Assembly: GCA_020650975.1 (NCBI GenBank)
Contig: JAIPMN010035992.1
Location: 1 to 26,190, forward strand
Source of the DNA: Apostichopus californicus
Taxonomy: Eukaryota; Echinodermata; Holothuroidea; Aspidochirotida; Stichopodidae
Length of the DNA stretch: 26,190 bases
Reading direction: 5' to 3'
This document shows positions 13,301-21,709 of the stretch, one piece after another. The notes beneath the pieces were generated by a model. It searched no databases. It saw nothing but the letters and a program-made list of their open reading frames with translations, and was not told the DNA's origin. The first letter of the stretch is position 1; each line of letters opens with the position of its first letter. A program made the position numbers and the translations under genes.

Positions 13301-16300
13301 TAGGCTCCGTAGTCGTTGATTCAACAAATATAAAGAGTAAAAACCAAATTAATGAATACAGTCGTTTTGGTTACAATATAAGATGTGATAAGTGCATCAT
13401 ATCTACTAATATCAGGGTGTGTACCCACATATATTAGTGAAAATAGACGAAAAGGTGGCCATTTTGTTTTTATGCAAATTAGCAAATTTCCCCTGTATAT
13501 TTTTTTCTACCCTTTTGATATATTATTTGGAAGGGAAATTCAAGAGACAAGTACAACAAAAAATCATTTCTGTTGCAATTTTGTCTAGGTCAAACCATAC
13601 ATTGACTAGACTGTATAGTAGATGAGTATGTAATACCACTACATGTATAATGTTTGGTATAGTTTCAGTAGAGGTGGAAAAAATGATGACAATATGTTAC
13701 TTTGTGATACTGTATATACATATTTGTTGGTTCAGGGTAATAACAAACTAGTGATGTTCATCCTTTATATATACCAGAGGGCAGTTTGATATTTTAATGT
13801 ACCAAACTTAGCATGATGTGTTTTATCTAGTACAACAGCATTTACTCTTCTGTGTAGTTTTGCTGTTTTGTGCTGTCATCATCCGGAAATTTCTGCCAAA
13901 GCGATCAGAATAGAATTTTATTATAGATGATACATATCAATAATCTATTTAATACATACAAATTATTATAGCGCACGGTTCGGTCGGATTTCAATAAATA
14001 TAACGCTGGCAGAGGTCTGAGTAATTATGTAATGTTTCTCTATTGAGTTCTAAATTTGAGTTTATCAATTTCAACTCAAATCACTGCTGTTCATGGAGAA
14101 CATTTCAGTTGTGTCAGATGGGTTGTTGTGTCAAAGGGGAAATCACAACATTGAATGTGCAATCAGAGACGATACCTTCATTATTTTACTGTAGCATGCT
14201 GAACATAGATATGTATTTCAGTTTAATACTTAAATATTCAGTTATGTGTCTTTGTCTTTGTTGCTTCAGAAGGTCATCATTGTGTTCTCCTAAAAAGGGT
14301 ATTAGATGTTGCTTATTTGTTGCAGAAATGGTAGATACCCTTGTATGGACAATATGTTTAGTACCATTGTCCACTTTAGTGTGCTATGTAAATTCAGTAT
14401 CGGTTTATGGTCTATGTTTTTTATTTGTTGTAGGACAAAAAGAAACATAAAATTACAAACCTGTCTGTACCTCTTGAAGTTACCAAGAAGTTTCAAGAGA
14501 TAGCAGAAAAGGTTGATGTAGATGACGTTGCAGAAAAGACTCAGCATCTTTATCCAGAACACAGAATGGAGTTGTTTTCTGTCGTCTGCATCGAAACAAG
14601 TCACTACGTGGCCTTTGTAAAGACTGGTAGTGGAGATGGTGAACAGTGGGTGTTCTTTGATAGCATGGCTGACAGACAAGGTAGGTTTCAAGTCACAACT
14701 ACCTCTCTGGTGGTAGGAATTTGAAGACATATAATTTTAATCTTCATGAAACCTTTACTGTTCTTGCAGTTATCTATGAACAGTGGTCCCCAAACGTGGT
14801 GGTCCATGAACCTGGATCTTCCATATGGAGCCACCACTCCTCAGAAGCAATTCTTGGAATGCATCAAGCTAGGTTGGACTATGTAATTGATGTCATAAAA
14901 TATAACTAAATGGATCTCCATTAGCAAACTCAAAAACTAGATAAATTTTGCAACATCTGAAGAACTCCCCGACTCCCCGAAACAATTTTTGAACTCATTT
15001 GTTTTTCACACCCATTAGCTTTCAGCTGTCAATTGATAATTCACAGGTGTTGGCTGATTGTAATCACTGGACTGAATTTTTATTTTAGTCACTTGATTTT
15101 AGTTCAAAGAAAGTCACTGTTTTGCAATCAATATAAAAAAAAGAAAAGCAACTTTGCTAAATTGGTAAGTGGGACAGCTTATTGAAGTTACTGCTGTATG
15201 ATGCATCATAATATCTGTTAAAGAAATTGAATGATAACATAATTCTGCATTCTTGAAAAAACATGGCACTTAAATCAGATACAAAATATCACTTTTGTTT
15301 TTATCTTGAAGTAAACAACACATCGCTTTATACAAACCATAAGTCTATGAGGATACTGCAGTTTTTATTAACTATAGTTGAATGCATCAGCTCATATCGG
15401 GATTACTCTTTGTCAATCCTCACCCCTCTACTATTTTTATACAGAATTCCATGTAATGCCACTCACTCTATCAATGTTCTTTTTATTTATTCCTCTTTGG
15501 AGGCAAAAGGAATAGAAAGTGATGACGTATGCTTGTGTATGTGACACCTGCTTGTAAACAGGGTAACTCAAAAACTTTATGGTGGATTAACTTCACAGTT
15601 GGTGTGTGCATCTGTTGTATTGAGTACAAGAATCCTATTCTTTACTGTGAAGGACAAAGGTCATTTTAGGTCAACAGCTGAAAGTCTAATAACTTTGTTA
15701 AGACAATATGGTTCATCTCTTTTGAAATTCATACTTGGTATGTAGATCCGGCTTGGTGATTAAAAAAGAACTCTATTGAAACTGGTAGAGGTCAAAGGTC
15801 ACCAGGTGTCGCATTCTGAAATCCTTTGTGAACATGTTTTCTCCAAAATTAAAGCTACAATTAATCTGTGAGTTCTGATGCTATGATTTTCTTTTGGTGA
15901 ACATAGTTTGTTGAACTTCAATTCAGTTTAGTTTTGTGAAGCAATCAATATACAATAGAGCTCAAGTAATCTTTCAATAATAAACAGCCAGCCAGGAAAT
16001 GAAATCTGCTTCAAATGAATTGATACTCTTCTGTTGGGTGCTTTAAACACACTGCAGTGGCCCTTATCAGTTTTCACACTCAGAGCTTCAAGGGATCCTT
16101 GGGTTATATCAAATGGTCACAAACTTGGCTCAAGTGGTCAACAGGTTACCTTAAATGGTCTCTAAATTGGCATTATTCTCTTTAATTTATACTAGATGAC
16201 TTTGCCTTTGGCAGTAAGTTGTGAAAACATTTCACAGTCAATCAATAATGTCATGTAACTCTCATTCATTATTAAAAGTTATTAAAGAATTGATTGGTGG

Positions 16301-17744
16301 TTGGCTGATTTGCTCAAAATTGTTGAAAGAACATATCCATTTTCTTTTACGTTTAGGTGATCAACATGGTTACAACATTCCTGAAGTGGCTCATTTGAAG
16401 AACTTCAGGCAACAAATGGAAAGTGACAGCCTCAGAAGAGATATGAAAAGACACGATTTTTCAAAATACTTGAAGAGACTGCTATCAGATGCCTACATAT
16501 GCTTCTATAGACCTGTCAAGAATAGAGCATCTTCCCATATGGACACCAATTCTCAAACCACACACGTTAGAAGTGCACAGGGAAACCATGGGCGCTATTC
16601 AGAAAGTAATCAAATTTTGCAGCCTCATCACAGCCTCGGTCATACAGACTCACCATACCAAAAGACTTTCAATCAAGAACCAACCAATCAGCACGTGCCT
16701 CAGAAAAGTAGCAGTAACCAAAGGATTGAGTCAGAAGAAAGAAGAGTAATGTCACAGGGATTTGGAGACAGGGACTTGAGCCGTGGGCAGCAACATGACA
16801 ACCCTATGTCTGATCAGGTGGCTAATATCAGTACAGATAAAGGTACTCATCAGAATACAAGATGTGCAGATAAGATAACAGATGAAAATCGTATGGATTG
16901 GGAATCCAGTGAAAACAGGGAAAAATGCAACAGCAGTCAACAAAGTGGATATCCAAGCAACTACAGCACTGACCAACACGGCCAAAACAGTGGAAATTTG
17001 AAGGACCGTGGCATTGACCAACAACCAAGGAACTACAAAAGCAATCAAAACATTGGACAATTAAGTAACTACACCTCTGACCGACACAGTTCACATGTCT
17101 CCCCAGACACTAGTTATACAGGTGTAAACCAGTTGGGGAGTAGATCTGATAACATCAGATCTCAAGGAGTATCAACTAAACATGAATATGAAAATCTTAA
17201 AGATCAAAGGAGCAACAATGATCTGAAAACGTCCCAACAGCAAACTTTGACACATCCAACTTCCACTTATCCTCCCAATAAACAAGCTAGGATTAAACAC
17301 CGCAATGAGCAACAAGATCAGAGGTGGACTCAACCAACCACTCCTGGAAATAGCTTCACCACCAATCAAGACTCCCCTGGATCCTCCACAAACTCCAGGA
17401 AGACTGCTCTACCACATTCTCAGCGGGATGGGTTGGAAGCTCACATGCCTCAAAACATCAATCCCCAATGTGATAGTATGAGTCCACATGCTTCACTCAA
17501 CAGAGACCAAGCTGGATATTCTAAGGGAAAGAGCTTGATAACACCAAATGAGATCACATCAAACACTTCACAAGGAAATCAAAGTAAGGGTGAAATGAAG
17601 AAAAACTCAGAGGATGATAGAAGTGATAGCTCCCATTATTCAGAGTTAAGATTTGACTCCAGTGTAAGTGATGATGTGGATATGAAAAGTTATGATGTCA
17701 TACACCCTAATGAGACCTCACTTGCAGGAAGTTCAGATGTCTAA
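1097..17744 (+). CDS. CYLD: CYLD-type ubiquitin hydrolase with Death domain and long disordered tail (10 exons, 5' incomplete)
   Basis: This is the spliced coding region of a CYLD orthologue. Known role of the family: CYLD removes Lys63- and Met1-linked ubiquitin chains from NF-kB and innate-signalling adaptors in the cytoplasm. Ten exons join in phase to give 1022 codons (numbered here from 1099) and a TAA stop. Residues about 1-90 are a Death-fold domain, about 115-205 a CAP-Gly domain, about 233-613 the USP domain and 614-1022 a polar low-complexity tail. The catalytic Cys is residue 255 (5667-5669), His 535 (14602-14604) and Asp 554 (14659-14661), in the same order and nearly the same spacing as in human CYLD. 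Similarity to human CYLD from the CAP-Gly domain to the end of the USP fold is obvious by eye. The first visible exon starts inside the Death fold, so an earlier coding exon must exist. The gene identity is very secure; the Death domain call is somewhat less so. Confidence 0.93.
1911..2119 (+). CDS. CYLD: CYLD exon: linker and first half of CAP-Gly domain
   Basis: The acceptor is CCTTTAG at 1904-1910 and the donor is GTAAGT from 2120. The exon enters at phase 1 and leaves at phase 0. It encodes an acidic, Pro-rich linker of about 35 residues ([10 protein letters not shown]), then the first strands of a CAP-Gly domain, including SGVIAWIG and ILAGVEL. These align with the third CAP-Gly of human CYLD, which has a VIRWIG and LAGLEL equivalent. 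In human CYLD that domain binds the NF-kB regulator NEMO; the same role here is inference. The rest of the domain is in the exon at 3966. Confidence 0.93.
2320..2332 (+). repeat. Poly-C tract
   Basis: A run of 13 C residues in an intron. It is a simple repeat prone to length error. Confidence 0.95.
2740..3680 (+). repeat. Intronic dispersed repeat with internal period of about 287 bp
   Basis: Two to three diverged units lie head to tail. The block CCTGAACATCAAAGGAGCTC recurs 287 bases apart (starts near 2982 and 3269), as do GAGTTCATTTAAGGTCAC (3064 and 3351) and CTCATATTTTGCATGTGG-like blocks (2839, 3141, 3431, about 3556). A GT-rich start with CTTGCTTGTAAAC and phrases such as ACAAGAACCCTATT also occur at about 15.6 and 22.5 kb, so this belongs to the same repeat family. 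No coding potential. Confidence 0.75.
3966..4134 (+). CDS. CYLD: CYLD exon: second half of CAP-Gly domain
   Basis: The acceptor is CAAAG ending at 3965 and the donor is GTAAGT at 4135-4140. The exon runs from phase 0 to phase 1. It encodes the glycine-rich CAP-Gly loop [13 protein letters not shown], then GRGLILPL and SRCKPDSRF. Human CYLD has the same TDGTF motif and a C-R-P-D-S-R-F sequence at the matching place. A Lys-rich stretch follows and leads into the USP domain. Confidence 0.93.
4135..5556. other. CYLD intron without recognised features
   Basis: This 1422-bp AT-rich intron lies between the CAP-Gly exon and the Cys-box exon. Several short open frames are present, but none has coding character or recognisable motifs. 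Confidence 0.8.
5557..5809 (+). CDS. CYLD: CYLD exon: USP Cys box with catalytic cysteine
   Basis: The acceptor is TTTCTCATTAG (ends 5556) and the donor is GTTTGT at 5810. The exon enters at phase 1 and leaves at phase 2. It carries the USP Cys box [15 protein letters not shown]. The catalytic Cys codon is at 5667-5669 and the upstream Asn of NSCY, the oxyanion-hole position, is present. The box continues as [13 protein letters not shown] and ends with IVNPLR, again as in human CYLD. The enzyme should be active on this evidence. Confidence 0.96.
6557..6715 (+). CDS. CYLD: CYLD exon: USP domain
   Basis: The acceptor is GACAATAG (ends 6556) and the donor is GTATGT at 6716. Both borders are phase 2. 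The split codon AG/C gives Ser before [16 protein letters not shown]. The block [18 protein letters not shown] matches the EEKDPEEF block of vertebrate CYLD, a segment of the USP thumb and palm. Confidence 0.95.
6906..7038 (+). CDS. CYLD: CYLD exon: USP domain
   Basis: The acceptor is TTTTCCACAG (ends 6905) and the donor is GTGACT at 7039. The exon runs from phase 2 to phase 0. It encodes [20 protein letters not shown] and a helical stretch ending in SDLKLAK. It matches the CYLD segment that precedes the LIIQ(L/M)PR strand. Confidence 0.93.
7820..7890 (+). repeat. TAA microsatellite with MITE/SINE tail
   Basis: A (TAA)n run at 7821-7838 is followed by TTACATCTATATAGTGCTT and CAAAGCGCTTTACAAAGG. 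The AGTGCTT/AAGCGCTTT pair is partly palindromic. This short unit is found scattered in many marine animal genomes. It lies in the intron between the USP exons at 6906 and 8260. Confidence 0.6.
8260..8368 (+). CDS. CYLD: CYLD exon: USP domain LIIQLPR strand
   Basis: The acceptor is CTGAAG (ends 8259) and the donor is GTGAGT at 8369. The exon runs from phase 0 to phase 1. It encodes [18 protein letters not shown] and then [14 protein letters not shown]. The human equivalent has LIIQMPRFGK and an IFPSLEL stretch. This strand leads into the zinc insert. Confidence 0.94.
8369..9701. other. CYLD intron without recognised features
   Basis: This 1333-bp AT-rich intron has consensus GTGAGT and TTTACAG ends. 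I see no repeat family or coding signal in it. Confidence 0.8.
9702..9829 (+). CDS. CYLD: CYLD exon: B-box-like zinc insert in the USP domain
   Basis: The acceptor is TTGCTTTACAG (ends 9701) and the donor is GTAAGA at 9830. The exon runs from phase 1 to phase 0. It contains paired metal ligands: RQCSDCG, VECKDC, SFCKDC, then ARH at the end. This is the small zinc insert that distinguishes CYLD from other USPs and affects its chain specificity and location in vertebrates. All the expected Cys positions are present. Confidence 0.95.
10205..10465 (+). repeat. Left terminal inverted repeat of the intronic element
   Basis: This arm pairs with 13377-13625 in inverted orientation. Matching blocks run from the outer motif TTGACCT-GACAAAATTGC at about 10250 to ATGCACTTATCACAT at about 10443-10457. 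Weaker inverted similarity may continue to about 10.7 kb. Confidence 0.82.
10795..11361 (-). pseudogene. Longest open remnant of the element protein (C-terminal CXC part)
   Basis: This 188-codon open stretch begins with a TTG codon inside the block [15 protein letters not shown], so the apparent start is not a real one. It contains the segments [49 protein letters not shown] and EEWGW, then a CXC-type cysteine array (C-x-C-x3-C spacing repeated to GINCTNS), and ends at TAG 10795-10797. Tesmin/TSO1-type CXC domains bind zinc and DNA. It is the best-preserved part of the pseudogene and is not an independent gene. Confidence 0.75.
10795..13300 (-). pseudogene. Decayed invertebrate mobile-element gene: PIN/FEN-like core with C-terminal CXC cysteine domain
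   Basis: Read on the minus strand, successive frames spell one broken protein of roughly 800 residues. Blocks in order are: [14 protein letters not shown] (about 12930), [34 protein letters not shown] (about 12650), [37 protein letters not shown] (about 12390), [24 protein letters not shown] (about 11820), [11 protein letters not shown] (about 11550), [16 protein letters not shown] (about 11360), [20 protein letters not shown], and a Cys-rich end from RCNCNTNC to GINCTNS. I recognise this as a family very common in invertebrate genomes and usually annotated as uncharacterised. The DTDLL-like and SGCDTTS blocks recall PIN/FEN nucleases; that link is inference. The copy is dead: in-frame TGA codons at 12834-12836, 12669-12671, 11793-11795 and 11464-11466, and frame changes near 12415, 11955 and 11600. 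Confidence 0.82.
13377..13625 (-). repeat. Right terminal inverted repeat of the intronic element
   Basis: This is the reverse complement of the left arm. It is read on the plus strand as GTGATAAGTGCATCAT, then ATCAGGGTGTGT, then CCATTTTGTTTTTATGC, ending at about TTGCAATTTTGTC. The outermost bases share only short patches, so the exact end is uncertain. Confidence 0.82.
14434..14680 (+). CDS. CYLD: CYLD exon: USP His box with catalytic His and Asp
   Basis: The acceptor is TTTGTTGTAG (ends 14433) and the donor is GTAGGT at 14681. The exon runs from phase 0 to phase 1. It starts DKKKHKI, completing the zinc insert. It carries the His box [20 protein letters not shown] (His codon 14602-14604) and [10 protein letters not shown] (Asp codon 14659-14661). 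The intron before it, 4604 bp, is enlarged by a transposon. Confidence 0.96.
15530..16345 (+). repeat. Dispersed repeat copy A, filling the last CYLD intron
   Basis: This copy is similar along its length, with gaps, to 22460-23045. Shared blocks include TGTATGTGAC, AAGAA(C/T)CCTATTCTTTACT, AAGCTACAATTA, AAATCTGCTTCAAA, GGGTGCTTTAAACACAC, ATCAGTTTTCACTCTGAGC-like, CACTAGATGACTT with GGCAGTAAGTTGTGAAAA, and ATGTAACTCTCATTCATTA. The similarity stops at the splice acceptor of the last exon. No coding signal was seen. Confidence 0.8.
16357..17744 (+). CDS. CYLD: CYLD last coding exon: end of USP domain plus 409-residue polar tail
   Basis: The acceptor is TTTTACGTTTAG (ends 16356) and the reading frame is open to TAA at 17742-17744. 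The split codon G/GT gives Gly. Residues 562-613 finish the USP fold: HGYNIPEV, then [12 protein letters not shown]. Vertebrate CYLD stops within about ten residues of that point. Here 409 more residues follow, rich in Ser, Asn, Gln, His, Thr and Asp and almost free of hydrophobic runs. Motifs recur loosely, such as SNYSTDQH and SNYTSDRH, or NLKDRG and NLKDQR. The last 40 residues are acidic and Ser-rich and end GSSDV. A run of 409 codons without a stop in AT-rich DNA, directly continuing the USP frame, argues that the tail is real coding sequence. Its function is unknown. Confidence 0.93.
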
Positions 17745-18195
17745 GTAGATTCAATGGTTTCATGGACATGCATGACAAAATTATTTTGTTGTTATTCCAC
17801 CCCAAACCTCTGTGGAAAAAATTACCTTTAAACAGAAAGATCTTAATACTGCAAAACTGAGTTGATTTGTGTAGTCTTATTGGAATATTGCATTTCATTT
17901 GTAGATTTCAATATTACAGAAGGATATCACTTGGTATGTGACTCCTGAAAGCCAGGCACCTTAAAAATCTTTTCAAATCAATGGATTGCAACAGTTGTGA
18001 ACCAACAAGGTTTATAGTACTTGTTCAGTTTGAGATCACATCTTTCTCCCTTATGTGGACAGATTTGCTTTTTATAATGTTGCAAAGGTGGAGAAAAAAC
18101 TCAGCCAGTGTATCTCTTGCTTTTGCATCTTTGTTAACTACTTTGTGGACTGAACTTTATAGTAATTGATAGAATAAAATTCTATTCAGTTTAAG
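17745..18195 (+). other. CYLD: CYLD proximal 3' UTR
   Basis: This non-coding stretch directly follows the CYLD stop. No open frame in it looks like a real gene. The first AATAAA lies near its end, so a short 3' UTR of about 450 bases is plausible. A longer form ending near 21.2 kb cannot be excluded. Confidence 0.55.
18173..18178 (+). terminator. Candidate CYLD polyadenylation signal (AATAAA)
   Basis: This is a canonical AATAAA about 430 bases after the stop codon, followed by a T-rich, GT-containing stretch (TTCTTTTTTCTTGTTGG) that could serve as the downstream element. It is the first canonical hexamer after the stop that I noticed. Confidence 0.5.
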
Positions 18196-18219
18196 TTTCT
18201 TTTTTCTTGTTGGTTTTTT

Positions 18220-18478
18220 AAAACTAAATTAAGATATGTAAAATACTTTAATATTGAAATTCTAACAGTCAAATTATTGATAGGAATCATATTAACGGCT
18301 TCAGTTGATGGGTAAGATCATGAATTGCTGTAGCCTGACATGCAGTTTTTTTAAAACTAAATTAAGATATGTAAAATACTTTAATATTGAAATTCTAACA
18401 GTCAAATTATTGATAGGAATCATATTAATGGCTTCAGTTTAGGGGTAAGATCATGAATTGCTGTAGCCTGACATGCAG
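18220..18478 (+). repeat. 133-bp tandem duplication
   Basis: The segment beginning AAAACTAAATTAAGATATG at 18220 is repeated at 18353, and CTGTAGCCTGACATGCAG ends both copies (18345 and 18478). I see only a few substitutions between copies (ACGGCTTCAGTTGATGGG against ATGGCTTCAGTTTAGGGG), so the duplication is recent. It lies just after the first CYLD polyadenylation signal. Confidence 0.93.
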
Positions 18479-18479
18479 A

Positions 18480-21400
18480 ACCCTGCAGATAAAGAAAAAT
18501 GAGTTATATTTTACCACCTCCAAAGAAAAAACGAATACAAAAATTGTAGCTAGTGTTGATGATTAAATATTAGTTTCCTATTATAGACAGTGAATCCATT
18601 GAAAGGAAAAGCCTGTGTGCCTTTGGAATGTGCTGTATTCTAAATGTTACTGTAAATACAATATGACTGGAATTTTACTTTATTCATACTTCAGTTTCAA
18701 GTTCCTCTCAAAAGATAACAAATTGCTTAACATTATCCAGTGTTAGTTCATGAATACATTGTAGCACTTTGTATCTGAGCTTTTCTTTTTACCTTCACAG
18801 CAGATTTTATTCTCAAGTTCTTCTTTTGTTCTCAATGTTATTTTAAGGGATGATTGCTGAAGGAGCAAGATGAGGGGTTGAGTTTTATATCTTGATGCTT
18901 CAACTCTACCATTAAATTAACTGCACAGTTAACTGTATTTGAGTCAATTAACTTATATGTTACCTCAAAAGGTAACATGAAAGTCATAGTGATAACGTTT
19001 GTGGCGTTTACACTATATTTAAATTGTAGGTAAATTTGTGACTTAAAGAAAGAGAGTTTTGCAGTGATAAAGAAATAATAGTATATATACTAAGTGAAGG
19101 TATATGTTTTCTTCTTTTTTCCATTTATTAAGTATTTTGTCATTAGGAAATGGAACTGACTTGGTGATCTAACCAGTCATAACAAATTGTGTTATACTAA
19201 ACATCAGTAACAAGTAGATTTTTAATTTCAGCCAGGAATTGTAAGATATCAACAACCTGAAGTTTGCAAAAAAAAACAAAAAAAAAACCTTTGTTCAACT
19301 CCCTTGGAGAGAATTTATGACATATATATCTTTTGAATTGATCCAGGCCTCATTTACAGCAGTAGCCATGTATGTGTCTAGGTAGTATCTCTATTAAAAA
19401 ATTGTTATTCAAGGCCTTTGTCAGCTTTCATACACCACTTTTGTATATGTAGTACATTTGATAATATCCAAACGTTAAAGAAATCAACAGGTTGGAAGCT
19501 ATTATAACGATATAAGCATTTCTGGGTTGATGTAAATCACCGTTTAGAAATTCAGAATTAAGTTGTTTTACATTTATAGAAATCTACTATTGTAGTATGT
19601 AAAAGATGTTTGGATTTTTTTTTTCTTTTCTTGGTTTTGTTTTCTTTTTCTATGAGGTTAATTCAGCCATGTTTTATTTGCATATACTACTATGTTCCAT
19701 TTCATTACGTTTAGTCATAAGAAAGCTTGCTGTTAGTAGTCATGTGTTATCTAAACTATATCTGTATCAATTTGTGAGAATCTTCCAAGCAAGTAAAAGA
19801 CAACTGTGTACAGGAAAGGAATATGACAATTTATTTTATTGTGTCAAGGTGCAAGTGTTTCAAAATTGGGTTGACTAATATCAAAGTCAATTTGACTGCA
19901 ATATAAAAAGATCTGAAAAACAGATGCCGATATTAAGAATTATCATTTATTCAATAGTTTCAATTACCAAGAGCAGTGATTACTTCAAGAAGAATAGGAC
20001 TTAACATTGTTTATTTTTCTTATTTTAATGGCCTATTTGGAAAGATTTTGGGGCATATTACTTCTTTCAAATTTCTTGATATATATACACAGTTATTGCA
20101 GAACAGGCTTTACTTATAATACAGAATGTTGTCTGCTTTGTAATGAATTGAACTGATGCGGCTGTTGTGGATTATATATTGCATTTTCATTTTTGCTCTA
20201 TATATGAGCTTCATCTTGTCATTGATCTGATATATGAAGATGTAAAAGAGTTACTGCTATTTTGATGCAGATTTTTTTTGTTATATTATCTTTAGTTTTC
20301 AAATGAGTTGACGAACACTAATTAGTGTCTGAAAACTGCCTTTACGAATCACTTGATTACATAGAAGAGGTATTTATGTTTAATGAAACTATGCTATCAC
20401 TCAGAAAAGGTGATTAATGACATATAATTGGGTTGTTTTTAAGCTATACTTAATTAATTCTAATTGCTGTTTAGTTATACTTGTTTTTCTTCTAATTACT
20501 GTGATTTCTTTAGTTTGACTCAGTTTGTAATTTCTAAGAAGTTACACTTTTTAAAGTAATGTAAAAGAGAGAGAAAAAAAGGGAAAAAGTAAAGAGTGTT
20601 CAACAGTGTTAGTTTTGAAGCAAAAAAAAAAAAGGAAACATTTTATTAAGCTGCTTTTGAGTGTAGCTAAGGCCAGCGCATTACATATAACTTGAACCCC
20701 ATTTATTCTGTATACCAATTTACATGTTATTGAGTCTGTGTGTTAGTATTACACTCATCTCATATAACAAGAGGTTACTCCACTATCCTGCAGCAACGCT
20801 TAGATTTACCCTATGACATCATTTTAAGCGTCAATACTTCATTAAAGGTAAGAAATCATTTGATCCGTAGAACAAAATAGTTTGTATATCCTATGTACAA
20901 TGGATACAATTTCTCTTCAGACTATCAAGCAGTCTTATAATAATATGAGACTGTCATGACGGATTGTTAATATAAGCTTTCTCATCCAAAGCTGAAATTA
21001 TATTCTGACATTAAATTTAGTCATCATCATCATCAGCCTTTTCTTTCTTCAAATGAAGATTTAAGTCTGTTGTGGGGTATGATGTATACATGTATTGTAT
21101 TTGGTTTTTGGTATGCTATCAGCTAAAATGTGGCAAATAAAGATGTCGCAATGTTGGGAATTTATGTACAATTCTTGAATAACCAAATATTCGTGAGTAA
21201 AAATTCATATTAAACAAAGGTTACATATGTTGCGTAGTTACTTTTTTATAACACTAATTGTGACTTTAAGTCAATGATCTAAAAATTCCTTGAATAAGTG
21301 TAAAAATTCTTCAAGAATTGCAGTTTAGAATTCAAAATGCATGTTATCAACGATTTTAAATTTGTGGTAGCCCACAAAATTCTTGTTTCCTGATTCTTTT

Positions 21401-21709
21401 TCTTTTCAGCAGATTGTAGCCTGGGCAAAAATTTGTTGCATACATCATTGGGTAAACTAAATAAATATGTAAACCATCAGATGGAGTGTTGTCATTTTAT
21501 TTTTAATCAATTTGTTTTAATCAATTATTTTTGATCAATTGTAAACAATTGAAACCACAGTTGCCCTCTCATCATTTTTCTTTTCTCTCCAAATTGTTTT
21601 TTTTCTCCAACCCATCAATAAACCTATAGTATACCAATTGGATTTCACAAACTATGTTTATACTACACTATACAGACACCTAGGTAACTTCAAATATTGA
21701 CACTTTTTT
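18480..21709. other. Non-coding AT-rich region downstream of CYLD
   Basis: About 3.2 kb of AT-rich DNA with A and T runs (for example 19268-19289 and 20621-20633) and a short CATCAT microsatellite near 21022. It is either the distal CYLD 3' UTR or intergenic. The 90-codon open frame at 19606-19878 is T-rich and looks like chance. Confidence 0.65.
21136..21141 (+). terminator. Alternative distal polyadenylation signal (AATAAA)
   Basis: This is a canonical hexamer 3.4 kb after the CYLD stop. It would define a long 3' UTR form. Nothing but the hexamer supports it, and such hexamers are common by chance in AT-rich DNA. Confidence 0.2.

Larger units (their letters stand above)
10205..13625. mobile_element. 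About 3.4-kb long-TIR DNA transposon-like element in a CYLD intron
   Basis: Two inverted repeats bracket an antisense pseudogene. The left arm (about 10205-10465) and the reverse complement of the right arm (about 13377-13625) share long blocks, for example GGGGAAATTTGCTAATTTGC, CATAAAAACAAAATGG, ACACACCCTGAT and ATGCACTTATCACAT, and GACAAAATTGCAACAGAA near the outer ends. The arms are diverged by substitutions and small gaps, so the copy is old. I could not define a clean target-site duplication. No DDE transposase is recognisable between the arms, so the superfamily is unassigned. The element lies wholly between two GT-AG borders, so it should be spliced out of the CYLD message. Confidence 0.82.

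Noticed and set aside
11117-13625. Plus-strand open frames within the intronic element
   Set aside because: Conserved protein blocks are found only on the minus strand; the plus-strand frames are antisense shadows.
16752-17094. Minus-strand open frames opposite the CYLD tail
   Set aside because: They are shadows of the Ser/Asn/Gln-rich coding strand, which gives Val/Leu/Cys-rich antisense products.
19606-19878. A 90-residue plus-strand protein
   Set aside because: It is T-rich, Phe/Leu-dominated, without splice signals or motifs, and lies in AT-rich non-coding DNA.
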